From: Alcaligenaceae bacterium
Lineage (GTDB): Bacteria; Pseudomonadota; Gammaproteobacteria; Burkholderiales; Burkholderiaceae_B
DNA length: 55,631 bases
Assembly: GCA_947380655.1 (NCBI GenBank)
Contig: CANCRX010000015.1
Location: forward strand, 1 to 55,631
Reading direction: 5' to 3'
Position numbers and translations under genes: made by a program. Below are positions 39,785 through 47,953 of the stretch, one piece after another (position 1 is the stretch's first letter; each line of letters begins with the position of its first letter). The notes below the pieces were generated by a model. The model saw only the letters and a program-made list of their open reading frames with translations. It made no database searches and was not told the DNA's origin.

Positions 39785-42297
39785 ATCGCCCGCCCTACAA
39801 TATCAATAAAAATCGCACGTCTTCACCGAAGACTTCACGCGCCGCATCACCCTCTATTACTCCAGAGTTGCCCCCGGATTTTGATCCGGATGTGCCAACG
39901 CGTGAACAAATTCTTGAGTCACTGCGCTCCGCTGCTGCGCCGCTCTCACCAAACGACTTAGCCACACGGATGGGTCTGGTTCGAGAAGAAACGCTAAAAG
40001 GATTTGATCGTCGTTTGAACGCAATGGAGCGTGATGGCCAGCTGCTCCCTAATCGCAAGGGCGTCCTATTGCTTGCGAACAAATTAGATTTTGTTGCGGG
40101 CCGTGTCCAAGGGCATCGCGATGGTTTTGGTTTTCTGCTGCGCGATGATGGCGGGCAGGATTTGTTTTTGTCACCGCGAGAGATGCTTAAGGTATTGCAT
40201 GGCGATCGGGTACTGGTTAAACCAACCGGTGAGTATCGCGGTAAACCCGAGGCCATGATTGTCGAGGTGATTGAACGTCGCACCAACAGGCTGGTTGGCC
40301 GCTTTCTCAACGAGCGAGGCTTGGCAATTGTTGTCCCTGAAGATCAGCGAATCAAGCATGATGTGTTGATTCCTCCTGGGGATACAGGTGGTGCGCAACA
40401 CGGCCAAGTTGTGTCCATTGATATTATTGAGCAGCCAACGCGACATTCACAGCCTTTGGGGCGTGTCGCTGAAATCTTGGGCGAGATCGATGATCCAGGC
40501 ATGGAAATCGAAATCGCTGTGCGCAAGTTTGATGTCCCGGTTGATTTTTCAGAGGCCGCTCTCAAACAGGCAGACAAACTACCTGATGCGGTGCGTAAAA
40601 CCGATCTGAAAGATCGTGTTGATCTGCGCGATGTGGCCTTCATCACCATTGATGGTGAAGATGCCCGTGACTTTGATGATGCCGTCTATTGCGAGATGGT
40701 GGATCTGGGGAGTTCGGGGCGCAAGCGACCTGCCTGGCGTTTGCTTGTGGCAATTGCCGATGTCAGTCATTATGTACAACCCGATGATGCACTGGATACC
40801 GATGCACTAGAGCGTGGCACAAGCGTGTATTTTCCGCGTCGTGTGATTCCGATGCTGCCAGAAAAGCTTTCCAACGGTCTGTGTTCACTCAAACCAGAGG
40901 TTGATCGCCTGGTACTGGTCTGCGACATGGTGATCCCGTTGACGGGCGCTAAAGCGAATACGGTTGCTGCCTATCAGTTTTATAACGCAGTGATTCACTC
41001 TCATGCGCGCACGACTTATAACCAGGTCTGGGAGTCGTTGCAGCAACCACTTGGACCGATGGCGCGTAGCCTTTCTAAAGTTTTGCCGCAAATTACTGAT
41101 TTGTATGCACTGTTTCAGGTCTTGCAGCAGTCCCGCAAAGTGCGCGGAGCGATCGATTTTGATACGGTTGAAACAAAGATTGTCTGTAATGAGCTGGGAC
41201 GCATCGAAAAGATCATTGGTATGGTGCGTAACGATGCCCACCGGTTGATCGAAGAATGTATGTTAGCGGCCAATACCTGTGCCGCTGATTTTATGTTTCG
41301 CAGTAAACATGCTGGTTTATACCGGGTTCACGAAGGCCCGACGCCAGAAAAACTTAAATCTCTGCGTGAATTTTTGCGTACCCTCGGTTTGAGTCTGGGC
41401 GGAGGCGATGATCCGCAGGCGAAGGACTATGGCGAGTTGCTCGAGAAAGCGCGTGCGCGTCCGGACTACGCACTCCTGCAGACGATGTGCCTGCGTTCAA
41501 TGCAGCAAGCGATCTATGGACCTGATAATGCCGGTCACTTTGGCCTGTCTTATCCTGCGTATACCCACTTTACTTCGCCGATCAGACGCTACCCGGACTT
41601 GCTGACACATCGTGTGATCAAGGCATTGCTCAAAGGGGTTCGTTACCAGCCTGCGATGAGGGGGTTTGTCGCTGCACCGGGAACGACTGCCAAAGAATAC
41701 GAACACGATGTCTGGGAAAAAACCGGATTATTACTGTCGGCCTCTGAGCGTCGCGCGGACGATGCTTCACGCGATGTCGAGGCTTGGCTCAAGTGCTGGT
41801 TTGTTAAAGAGCGTGTCGGCGAAACTTTTAGCGGTCGCGTGACGGGCGTGGCCAGTTTTGGGATCTTTGTGACGCTTGATACCTTGCACGTTGAGGGCAT
41901 GGTCCATGTCTCAGAGTTGGGTGGCGAGTATTTTCAGTTTAATGAGGCGTTGCATGAGCTTCGAGGCGAACGCACTGGAATGCGTTATCGTCTGACGGAT
42001 GCGGTTCAGGTTCAGGTTGCACGGGTGGATCTTGAAGCAAGACGCATTGAGTTTCGACTGGTGGCAGGGACGACCTTTGGAGCACTGCGCAAGCAGGCAA
42101 CAAGAACTGAGGAGCCGGGTGCACGTCGTGTAAAAAAAGCGGCAGCCCCCAAGCCCCTGGAGCTCAAAGGTACAACCGCGCGTGATCGAAGATTGGAGGC
42201 TAAAAAGGCCGCTAAACACGAGACCGCGAAACCACCCAAAAAACAAGGACCAAGAAAAGGCGCAGGCGTGAAAAAATCTGCCCGCAAAGGTCGTTAA
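39778..42297 (+). CDS. rnr: Ribonuclease R
   Basis: This 839-residue 3'-5' exoribonuclease of the RNase II/RNB family degrades structured RNA, including rRNA and tRNA decay intermediates. Domains in order: winged helix (about 30-100, REQILESLRSAAAPLSPNDLA), cold-shock domain (LDFVAGRVQGHRDGFGFLL), RNB catalytic domain with the Mg-binding aspartates in ITIDGEDARDFDDAVYC and FTSPIRRYPDLLTH, an S1 domain (GETFSGRVTGVASFGIFVTLD) and a Lys/Ala-rich basic tail. The TTG start at 39778 follows GAGA by about 9 bases; a longer frame reaching 39673 would translate the promoter region. rlmB follows 17 bases later. Confidence 0.95.
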   Translation: MANRPPYNINKNRTSSPKTSRAASPSITPELPPDFDPDVPTREQILESLRSAAAPLSPNDLATRMGLVREETLKGFDRRLNAMERDGQLLPNRKGVLLLANKLDFVAGRVQGHRDGFGFLLRDDGGQDLFLSPREMLKVLHGDRVLVKPTGEYRGKPEAMIVEVIERRTNRLVGRFLNERGLAIVVPEDQRIKHDVLIPPGDTGGAQHGQVVSIDIIEQPTRHSQPLGRVAEILGEIDDPGMEIEIAVRKFDVPVDFSEAALKQADKLPDAVRKTDLKDRVDLRDVAFITIDGEDARDFDDAVYCEMVDLGSSGRKRPAWRLLVAIADVSHYVQPDDALDTDALERGTSVYFPRRVIPMLPEKLSNGLCSLKPEVDRLVLVCDMVIPLTGAKANTVAAYQFYNAVIHSHARTTYNQVWESLQQPLGPMARSLSKVLPQITDLYALFQVLQQSRKVRGAIDFDTVETKIVCNELGRIEKIIGMVRNDAHRLIEECMLAANTCAADFMFRSKHAGLYRVHEGPTPEKLKSLREFLRTLGLSLGGGDDPQAKDYGELLEKARARPDYALLQTMCLRSMQQAIYGPDNAGHFGLSYPAYTHFTSPIRRYPDLLTHRVIKALLKGVRYQPAMRGFVAAPGTTAKEYEHDVWEKTGLLLSASERRADDASRDVEAWLKCWFVKERVGETFSGRVTGVASFGIFVTLDTLHVEGMVHVSELGGEYFQFNEALHELRGERTGMRYRLTDAVQVQVARVDLEARRIEFRLVAGTTFGALRKQATRTEEPGARRVKKAAAPKPLELKGTTARDRRLEAKKAAKHETAKPPKKQGPRKGAGVKKSARKGR

Positions 42298-42314
42298 AAA
42301 GGTATTGAATTTAT

Positions 42315-43052
42315 ATGGCAGCTACACAAACACTCGCAGGTTTTCACGCGGTGATTGCACGACTTCGTCAGGCCCCTGATTCGATCAGGGAAATATATGT
42401 CGAAGCGCAACGCCGCGACAAGCGTATGCAAGCGCTCATCGAGCAGGCGACCGCAGCTGGGCGCTCGGTCCATCCAGTCGGTGCCGATCGGCTGGATGGG
42501 CTAGCAGGAGGCTCGCGTCATCAGGGCGTTGTTGCCGTGGCAGATGCCCGTCGACTCGCTGATGACCTGGATGAAGTGCTCGATGGCATACAAGGCCCTG
42601 CTTTATTGCTGGTACTGGACGGTGTGACAGATCCGCATAATCTTGGCGCTTGTCTGAGAACGGCCGATGCAGCGGGTGTCCATGCGGTTATTGCACCGCG
42701 TGATCGCTCTGCGGGGTTAAACACGACTGTTCAGCGCGTGGCCTGTGGTGCTGCCGAGTCGGTGCCGTATCTGATGGTGACCAATCTCGCACGCACGATG
42801 CGCGAACTCAAAGATCGCGATATCTGGCTGATCGGAACAGATGACCGTGCCACGGAGTCCATACACCAGACTGATACACGTCGCTCCATGGCTTGGGTAA
42901 TGGGCGCAGAAGGCGAGGGCATGCGCCGGCTGACACGCGAAACATGCGATGAGTTAGTTCACATCCCTATGCTGGGCAGTGTGGAAAGTTTGAACGTCAG
43001 TGTTGCTACTGCAGTATGTCTGTTTGAGACGGTTCGCCAGCGCCAGAGTTAA
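42315..43052 (+). CDS. rlmB: 23S rRNA 2'-O-methyltransferase RlmB (Gm2251)
   Basis: This 245-residue SPOUT (SpoU/TrmH) methyltransferase is expected to methylate G2251 ribose in the 23S rRNA P loop. It shows the N-terminal substrate-binding domain (TLAGFHAVIARLRQAPDSIREIYVEAQRRDKR), motif 1 LVLDGVTDPHNLGACLRTADAAG, motif 2 WVMGAEGEGMRRLTRE and motif 3 IPMLGSVESLNVSVATAVCLFE. It follows rnr, the usual neighbour in proteobacteria. A terminator overlaps its stop codon. Confidence 0.96.
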   Translation: MAATQTLAGFHAVIARLRQAPDSIREIYVEAQRRDKRMQALIEQATAAGRSVHPVGADRLDGLAGGSRHQGVVAVADARRLADDLDEVLDGIQGPALLLVLDGVTDPHNLGACLRTADAAGVHAVIAPRDRSAGLNTTVQRVACGAAESVPYLMVTNLARTMRELKDRDIWLIGTDDRATESIHQTDTRRSMAWVMGAEGEGMRRLTRETCDELVHIPMLGSVESLNVSVATAVCLFETVRQRQS

Positions 43053-43072
43053 ACTGGCGGCTACTTTTTTTT
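43041..43072 (+). terminator. Intrinsic terminator overlapping the rlmB stop
   Basis: CGCCAG (43041-43046) pairs with CTGGCG (43054-43059) across a loop containing the TAA stop of rlmB; T8 follows at 43065-43072. It should end the rnr-rlmB transcript just before the PLP-enzyme gene. Confidence 0.8.
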
Positions 43073-43085
43073 GCTGAGATTTATT

Positions 43086-44330
43086 ATGGCCAAGCACGGG
43101 TTTACCACCAACATTTTGCATTGCGATCGTCGCGGATCTGTCGAGCACGGAGCGGTTCATAAACCTATTCATACCTCTTCGCAATATGCTTATGCCGATT
43201 CGCGTGAACTGGCTGCTGTGTTTCAGGGTAAATCCGGTTATACCTATGCCCGTCAGGGGACCCCCACCACTGACGCGCTGGAAAAGAAAATAAACCTTAT
43301 GGAAGGTGGGCTTTCCTCCCTGACTTTTTCTACCGGGATGGCTGCACTTTCGGCGTTATTCACCACGCTTTTGCGATCAGGTGATCATCTGATTTCAAGT
43401 CAGTATATTTTCGGCAATACCAATAGCCTATTCGGTACTTTGCAGTTGCTTGGGATAGAGATCACGCTGGTTGATCCAACCGATGCAAGTGCAGTGGCCC
43501 GGGCAATCAAACCCAATACGAGGATGGTCTTTACAGAGACCATCGCCAACCCTGGCACACAGGTTGCTGACCTCGAGGGGATTGGTCAGATTTGTAAAGA
43601 ACATAATCTTGTCTATGTGGTCGACAATACGCTGACTTCGCCCTGGTTATTTCAGCCCAGGATCGTTGGCGCGACTTTTGTCATGAATTCACTGTCCAAA
43701 CATATCGGTGGACATGCGCATGCTTTAGGTGGCTCCTTGACCGACACAGGACTATTTGACTGGACGACTTACCCTAATATCCTGGATATCTACAAGAAAA
43801 GTGCACCCGCAGGGTGGGGAATGCTGCAAATCAAGAAAAAGGGTTTGCGGGATATGGGGGCTACGCTGGCAGCAGACGCTGCCCACAGGATTTCTGTCGG
43901 TGCAGAAACACTTTCGTTGCGGTTGGATAAAATTTGTAAGAATGCGATGGCTCTAGCAAATTTTTTATCCTTACATCCTGCCGTAGCAAGAGTGTCTTAC
44001 CCAGGGCTGACAAATCATCCCCAGCATGCACGCGCTAAAAAGTTATTTAATGGTCAATACAGCATGCTGATGGGGGTCGAGCTTGCCCCAGGAATCGATC
44101 CTTTCGACTTTCTGAATCAGCTCGAAGTAGTGATTCTGGCCACGCACGTAGGGGATACCAGAACCCTTGCTTTGCCAGCGGCACACACCATTTACTATGA
44201 AATGGGCCCTGAATTGCGCGCACAGATGGGAATCGCTGATGGCCTGATTCGCTTGTCAGTCGGGATCGAGGATGAGCAGGATTTGATCAATGATTTCGCC
44301 CAAGCTCTTGATGTCTGCACAAAAATATAA
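43086..44330 (+). CDS. Cys/Met-metabolism PLP-dependent enzyme (homoserine sulfhydrylase or gamma-synthase type)
   Basis: This 414-residue enzyme is of the cystathionine gamma-synthase-like family. It shows PIHTSSQYAYADSRELAAVF, YTYARQGTPTTDALEKKINLMEGG, STGMAALSALF (PLP phosphate loop), ETIANPGTQVADL, VVDNTLTSPWLFQP and the Schiff-base lysine K205 in NSLSKHIGGHAHALGG. Members use O-acetyl- or O-succinylhomoserine with sulfide, or split methionine or cystathionine; the sequence does not allow a choice. GAGAT 7 bases before ATG 43086 supports the start. It is a single-gene unit between two terminators. Confidence 0.9.
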   Translation: MAKHGFTTNILHCDRRGSVEHGAVHKPIHTSSQYAYADSRELAAVFQGKSGYTYARQGTPTTDALEKKINLMEGGLSSLTFSTGMAALSALFTTLLRSGDHLISSQYIFGNTNSLFGTLQLLGIEITLVDPTDASAVARAIKPNTRMVFTETIANPGTQVADLEGIGQICKEHNLVYVVDNTLTSPWLFQPRIVGATFVMNSLSKHIGGHAHALGGSLTDTGLFDWTTYPNILDIYKKSAPAGWGMLQIKKKGLRDMGATLAADAAHRISVGAETLSLRLDKICKNAMALANFLSLHPAVARVSYPGLTNHPQHARAKKLFNGQYSMLMGVELAPGIDPFDFLNQLEVVILATHVGDTRTLALPAAHTIYYEMGPELRAQMGIADGLIRLSVGIEDEQDLINDFAQALDVCTKI

Positions 44331-44360
44331 AAGATTTATAAAAATATAAAAAATTACACA

Positions 44361-44406
44361 AAAAAAACCTCAGTCAATTATCATGCGGCTTGTACGAGGT
44401 TTTTTT
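44361..44406 (+). terminator. Intrinsic terminator after the PLP-enzyme gene
   Basis: A7 plus CCTC (44361-44371) pairs with GAGG plus a T run (44396-44406) around a 24-base loop. The GC core is only 4 bp (5 bp with the flanking A-T pair), but the A/T extension and T run fit an intrinsic terminator. Confidence 0.7.
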
Positions 44407-44537
44407 CTTGACAGACGCCCACAGCTGAGGCTAAATTGAAACTTGCGGGATTAGTTTGAATTCTCGTGAAGATTACTGTCGCCGATGCCTGAATCATCTG
44501 TGATTTTTTTTAATATATATATAGGGGTAGACCTGAT

Positions 44538-44810
44538 ATGAACAAAACCGAACTGATCGAGCACATTGCCACCAAGGCAGACATTTCTAAAGCTGCAGCT
44601 GGCCGTTCACTCGATGCGATGATCGCCGCGGTGAAAGCAACCCTCAAAAAGGGCGGCACAGTAACTCTGGTCGGTTTCGGTACGTTTGCCGTGACAACAC
44701 GTGCAGCACGTATGGGCCGTAATCCACGTACCAACGAAGCCATCAAAATCAAAAAAGCTAAAGTGCCTAAATTCCGTCCAGGTAAAGCACTGAAAGACGC
44801 GCTGAACTAA
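44538..44810 (+). CDS. hupB: DNA-binding protein HU-beta
   Basis: This 90-residue histone-like nucleoid protein has MNKTELIEHIATKADISKAAAGRSLD and the DNA-bending arm signature VGFGTFAVTTRAARMGRNPRTNE with its proline, ending KVPKFRPGKALKDALN. The length is exactly that of HU. The ribosome site (AGGGG) is rather far from ATG 44538, about 13 bases. A strong hairpin terminator follows whose loop carries the tRNA-Val -10 box. Confidence 0.97.
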   Translation: MNKTELIEHIATKADISKAAAGRSLDAMIAAVKATLKKGGTVTLVGFGTFAVTTRAARMGRNPRTNEAIKIKKAKVPKFRPGKALKDALN

Positions 44811-44831
44811 TTCGCCTCGCGCGCACTCAGT

Positions 44832-44859
44832 TTGCTAAAATCATGCGGTTCGCTATAAT
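44832..44859 (+). promoter_or_regulatory. tRNA-Val promoter inside the hupB terminator
   Basis: TTGCTA (44832-44837), a 16-bp spacer and a perfect TATAAT (44854-44859) point at tRNA-Val. The -10 box is exactly the loop of the hupB terminator hairpin. The predicted start near 44866 gives a leader of about 90 bases holding the repeats. Confidence 0.65.
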
Positions 44860-44870
44860 GCGAACCGCAT
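44843..44870 (+). terminator. hupB terminator hairpin with TATAAT loop
   Basis: ATGCGGTTCGC (44843-44853) and GCGAACCGCAT (44860-44870) form a perfect 11-bp stem with loop TATAAT, followed by a T-rich TGTTATTTAT. The hairpin lies 32 bases after the hupB stop. Confidence 0.75.
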
Positions 44871-44880
44871 TGTTATTTAT

Positions 44881-44951
44881 GCAGTGTGAAATTAAGCAGT
44901 GCAAATTAAGCAGTTCAAATTAAGCAGTACAAATTAAGCAGTTCAAATTAA
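44881..44951 (+). repeat. Five tandem 14-bp repeats in the tRNA-Val 5' leader
   Basis: Units with consensus GCAGTNCAAATTAA follow head to tail: 44881-44895 (15 bases, gcagtgtgaaattaa), 44896-44909, 44910-44923, 44924-44937 and 44938-44951. They vary mainly at the sixth base. A truncated sixth unit (GCAC) precedes the mature tRNA start at 44959. Confidence 0.92.
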
Positions 44952-44958
44952 GCACTCC

Positions 44959-45034
44959 GGGTGGTTAGCTCAGTTGGTAGAGCACTTCGCTTACACCGAA
45001 GATGTCACAGGTTCGAGCCCTGTACCACCCACCA
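44959..45034 (+). tRNA. tRNA-Val(UAC)
   Basis: A 76-base cloverleaf with acceptor stem GGGTGGT/ACCACCC, D-arm AGCTCAGTTGGTAGAGC, anticodon stem CTTCG/CGAAG around CTTACAC (anticodon TAC), T-arm ACAGGTTCGAGCCCTGT and encoded CCA. Confidence 0.97.
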
Positions 45035-45108
45035 TCATCTATTTGATAAGCCTGGATGTCTTACAGTCTTTTGTCTCCTATGACCGAGACCGCTAACAGA
45101 CCATCTCT

Positions 45109-45963
45109 ATGCTGAATCGAACTACTCTCTCTTCGCTACTCGCGAGAATCACCCCACAACTTACTTCGCGGTTTGTCATTAAAGACTTGCCATGGGCAGC
45201 TTTTGGAATAGTTTTGCTCGTGCATGTTGTCGTGTTGTGGTGGGTCATGGGCGTGTATTTTGGTCGTGCGCAGGAGGTTTCCACGCAACCGATATTTGTC
45301 ACGCTCGTGCTCGAAGAAGACCCTTCATCTGAATCCTCTTCCGCAGCCTCACTTGCAACGTCACCCGCATCCTCACCAGAATCCTCTGTTGAGCGATCCG
45401 AGACACCTTCCTCCGAGGTGAGTCAGCCTGCAGTGGGCGATCAAGAGATCCCTGCTGATATTGCTTTGGATAAACAAGCCAGACAGCCTCAGGAGCCGTC
45501 ACCGGCACTCAAGCGCCCTCAGCCGCCGGCCAGACAAGAAAAGCCCGTCAGCACACCACCCGTGGCACCCAAACAGACTGCTGAACCCACGTCGTCGGCC
45601 GTAACGGCACCGAGCGGTCTTCAGACTGGAGCCGGCGGCCTAGCCTCGGGTGAGACACTAGTCTCCGGAGCCCCTGGTCCAAGAGTCGTTACGCGGATTG
45701 AGTATTTGGGTGACGCCCCTCGACCTGTCTATCCATCGCTTGCCAGAAGCCGAAAGCAGCAAGGCAAAGTCATCGTGCGCGTGTTAATTAGTGCACAAGG
45801 ACAAATTAGTTCGATTAATGTTCAGCAATCTTCTGGTTTTGACGCTCTCGATGAGGCAGCGATCCGAGCGTTCGCCCCAGTCCGCTTTAAACCGTACCTG
45901 GAAAATGGTGTTCCTTTAGAGCGAATAGCTGACATACCGATTGAGTTTTTATTGCGTAATTAG
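45109..45963 (+). CDS. TonB-family energy transducer
   Basis: This 284-residue protein has one N-terminal transmembrane helix (about 24-46, FGIVLLVHVVVLWWVMGVYF) with the histidine expected in TonB, a long Ser/Pro/Glu-rich periplasmic spacer (about 65-190), and a C-terminal TonB domain (about 205-284: RPVYPSLARSRKQQGKVIVRVLISAQGQI, SSGFDALDEAAIRAFAPVRFKPYLENG). It links the proton-motive force to outer-membrane receptors. No exbB or exbD is adjacent. The ribosome site is weak. A two-component pair follows 65 bases later. Confidence 0.92.
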   Translation: MLNRTTLSSLLARITPQLTSRFVIKDLPWAAFGIVLLVHVVVLWWVMGVYFGRAQEVSTQPIFVTLVLEEDPSSESSSAASLATSPASSPESSVERSETPSSEVSQPAVGDQEIPADIALDKQARQPQEPSPALKRPQPPARQEKPVSTPPVAPKQTAEPTSSAVTAPSGLQTGAGGLASGETLVSGAPGPRVVTRIEYLGDAPRPVYPSLARSRKQQGKVIVRVLISAQGQISSINVQQSSGFDALDEAAIRAFAPVRFKPYLENGVPLERIADIPIEFLLRN

Positions 45964-46028
45964 TTCTAACGCCTAGTTGTTGTAGTTGGCCCGTGCGGTC
46001 CTTCTGTCAAAGAGTTAAGATATTAATC

Positions 46029-46703
46029 ATGCGTGTATTAGTGATAGAAGACGATGCCACCCTTGGTCGGGCTCTCCAGGAGTTCCTGACAGACCAGGGT
46101 CACATAACTGACTGGCTTGCTGACGGTCAGAGAGGTCTTTCTGCGTTGTCGAATCATTCCTATGATCTGCTCGTACTTGATCTTAATTTGCCCGTGATAG
46201 ACGGAATTCAAGTCCTCAAAACGCTTCGCAGTATGGGACAGACTCTGCCAGTGCTGGTGCTGACTGCCCGCGATGGTTTACAAGATCGTGTAGCAGGTCT
46301 TGACGCAGGCGCTGATGACTATCTCACTAAGCCATTTGAGTTGATCGAGTTTGCCGCACGCGTGCGTGCTTTGGCTCGACGTCATATCGGTATTAGCAAT
46401 ACGATTATTGAGTTCGGCTGCCTGACTTTTGATACGGCTCACAGAGAATTAAGGGCCAGTGGCGAAAGACTGGCACTTTCCGTCAGAGAGCTTTCTGTTC
46501 TTGAGATGTTGATCTATCGTGCAGGAAAAGTCGTCACGAAACAGCAAATCGTGCAGGGCCTTTCTGCCTTGGATGCAGACTTTAGCGAAAATGCAGTAGA
46601 GGTTTACATATACCGCTTGCGCAAACGACTCGAAGGTCGCGGGACTTCGATTCAGACAGTACGCGGGTTCGGCTACTTGCTCGAACTCGAAACGACTGTC
46701 TGA
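46029..46703 (+). CDS. OmpR-family response regulator
   Basis: This 224-residue regulator has a receiver domain (MRVLVIEDDATLGRALQEFL; phospho-acceptor D51 in LLVLDLNLP; TARDGLQDRVAGLDAGADDYLTKPFEL with the conserved lysine) and a C-terminal winged helix (ELRASGERLALSVRELSVLEMLIYRAGKVV, VEVYIYRLRKRLEGRGTSIQTVRGFGYLLE). ATG 46029 is chosen because the receiver begins there. It is followed after 14 bp by its histidine kinase. It resembles QseB/TctD-type regulators. Confidence 0.94.
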   Translation: MRVLVIEDDATLGRALQEFLTDQGHITDWLADGQRGLSALSNHSYDLLVLDLNLPVIDGIQVLKTLRSMGQTLPVLVLTARDGLQDRVAGLDAGADDYLTKPFELIEFAARVRALARRHIGISNTIIEFGCLTFDTAHRELRASGERLALSVRELSVLEMLIYRAGKVVTKQQIVQGLSALDADFSENAVEVYIYRLRKRLEGRGTSIQTVRGFGYLLELETTV

Positions 46704-46717
46704 GACAGATTCTCCCC

Positions 46718-47836
46718 ATGCAATCCCACACCAAACAGACAGCACCCACTGTTTCACTTTTACCTGCGGGCTCGCTGGCGCGGCATCTGGTTGTGCGGTT
46801 GCTCCCACCTATCATGCTTCTTGCCGTGCTTGATCTGGTGGCCACGTGGATCATCACACACAAAATTGAAATGTCTGATTGGCAACTCGAAGACATTTTC
46901 TGGATCATGCTCGCAGGTCAATTTGTCCTGATTATTTTATTTGCCTGGGTTGTTGTACAAGGCGTGCGTTCTGGAATGCGGGCAGTGAATCAGTTATCCG
47001 AGGAGATCGCTATGCGTTCCGGCGATGATTTAGCACCTGTCGCGGTCGATTATCTGCCAAGGGAGCTTGATCTGCTGGTGCGCCACACCAACGATTTGCT
47101 GGCTCGAATGAACGAGACCTTTGCTGCACAGAGGCGTTTTGTCGGGCATGCTGCGCATCAGTTGCGCACACCACTGGCTGGGCTGAAGCTTGAGTCCGAA
47201 CTGATGTTAGCCAAAGAGCTGCCCCCTGATATTCATGCGCGCGCACAAAGAATTAAAAACGTAACAGATAGGATGATTCGAGTCGGCCAGCAATTGTTAT
47301 TGCTCGCACGTGTCGATCCTGAAGCCAGGCCACAAGATAATTTTGTCAGGATTGATCTCTGTGAGTGGGTGCGAACAAGTGGTGCGGAATGGTTGGCGCG
47401 CGCGCGTGCTGTGAATGTTGATTTGCAGCTCGATGCCCCTGAAGACGCTGTCTGGATTGAGGGTGATCCAGTTCTGCTTGATGAATTATTAGGTAATTTG
47501 ATTGATAATGCTTTGCGTTACGCTGAACATGCCACGCAAATTCGCCTGCAAGTAACCTCGACGCCTCCTACGCTTGCTGTCGAAGATAACGGTTGCGGCA
47601 TTCTTCCTGAGGAACAAGGCAAGGTGTTTGAGGCCTTCTACCGGTCAGCTCAGGCTATCGAAGGGGGCTCTGGTTTGGGGCTCGCTATTGTGCGTGAAAT
47701 CGCTCGTGCGCACGGAGCGTGGTGGAATTTACTGAGTCGCCCCAGTTTTGATGGCGCAAGAATGACCGTTGTGTTTCCTGGTCCCCGCAAAGGCGCACAG
47801 CTCACTCGTTTGGATCGATTTACCCAACTGCGCTAA
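46718..47836 (+). CDS. Sensor histidine kinase, TctE-like, lacking a periplasmic domain
   Basis: This 372-residue kinase has helix 1 at about 28-48 (LLPPIMLLAVLDLVATWIITH) and helix 2 at about 61-81, separated by only 12 residues. HAMP-like residues 82-130 follow, then the H box with H147 (GHAAHQLRTPLAGLKLESELM), the N box ELLGNLIDNALRYA, G1 VEDNGCGI, F box FEAFYRS and G2 GGSGLGLAIVREIA. The H box and helix 1 look like TctE kinases, which normally carry a periplasmic sensor region of about 100 residues that is absent here. It is paired with the regulator upstream; a terminator follows. Confidence 0.9.
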   Translation: MQSHTKQTAPTVSLLPAGSLARHLVVRLLPPIMLLAVLDLVATWIITHKIEMSDWQLEDIFWIMLAGQFVLIILFAWVVVQGVRSGMRAVNQLSEEIAMRSGDDLAPVAVDYLPRELDLLVRHTNDLLARMNETFAAQRRFVGHAAHQLRTPLAGLKLESELMLAKELPPDIHARAQRIKNVTDRMIRVGQQLLLLARVDPEARPQDNFVRIDLCEWVRTSGAEWLARARAVNVDLQLDAPEDAVWIEGDPVLLDELLGNLIDNALRYAEHATQIRLQVTSTPPTLAVEDNGCGILPEEQGKVFEAFYRSAQAIEGGSGLGLAIVREIARAHGAWWNLLSRPSFDGARMTVVFPGPRKGAQLTRLDRFTQLR

Positions 47837-47906
47837 GTCGGCCTCAAACAAGTTGGCGCTGGGTCATTGATGCGCGCTAAGCGTGTCGGATCAGGAGGAC
47901 TCTAAC

Positions 47907-47934
47907 AAAAAAAGCGCCGAGGCGCTTTTTTTTT
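47907..47934. terminator. Bidirectional intrinsic terminator between kinase and argG
   Basis: AGCGCC/GGCGCT (about 47913-47926) with a short loop is flanked by an A7 run on the left and a T9 run on the right. It lies between convergent genes and serves both the kinase transcript and the arg operon. Confidence 0.9.
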
Positions 47935-47953
47935 AGGGGTGAATGCCAGGGCG

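Noticed and set aside
39795..40310. A 171-codon minus-strand frame inside rnr
   Set aside because: Arg/Ser-rich translation typical of an antisense shadow; rnr is clearly coding here.
44881..44951. CRISPR-like array
   Set aside because: The repeats are contiguous 14-bp units without spacers and no cas gene is present.
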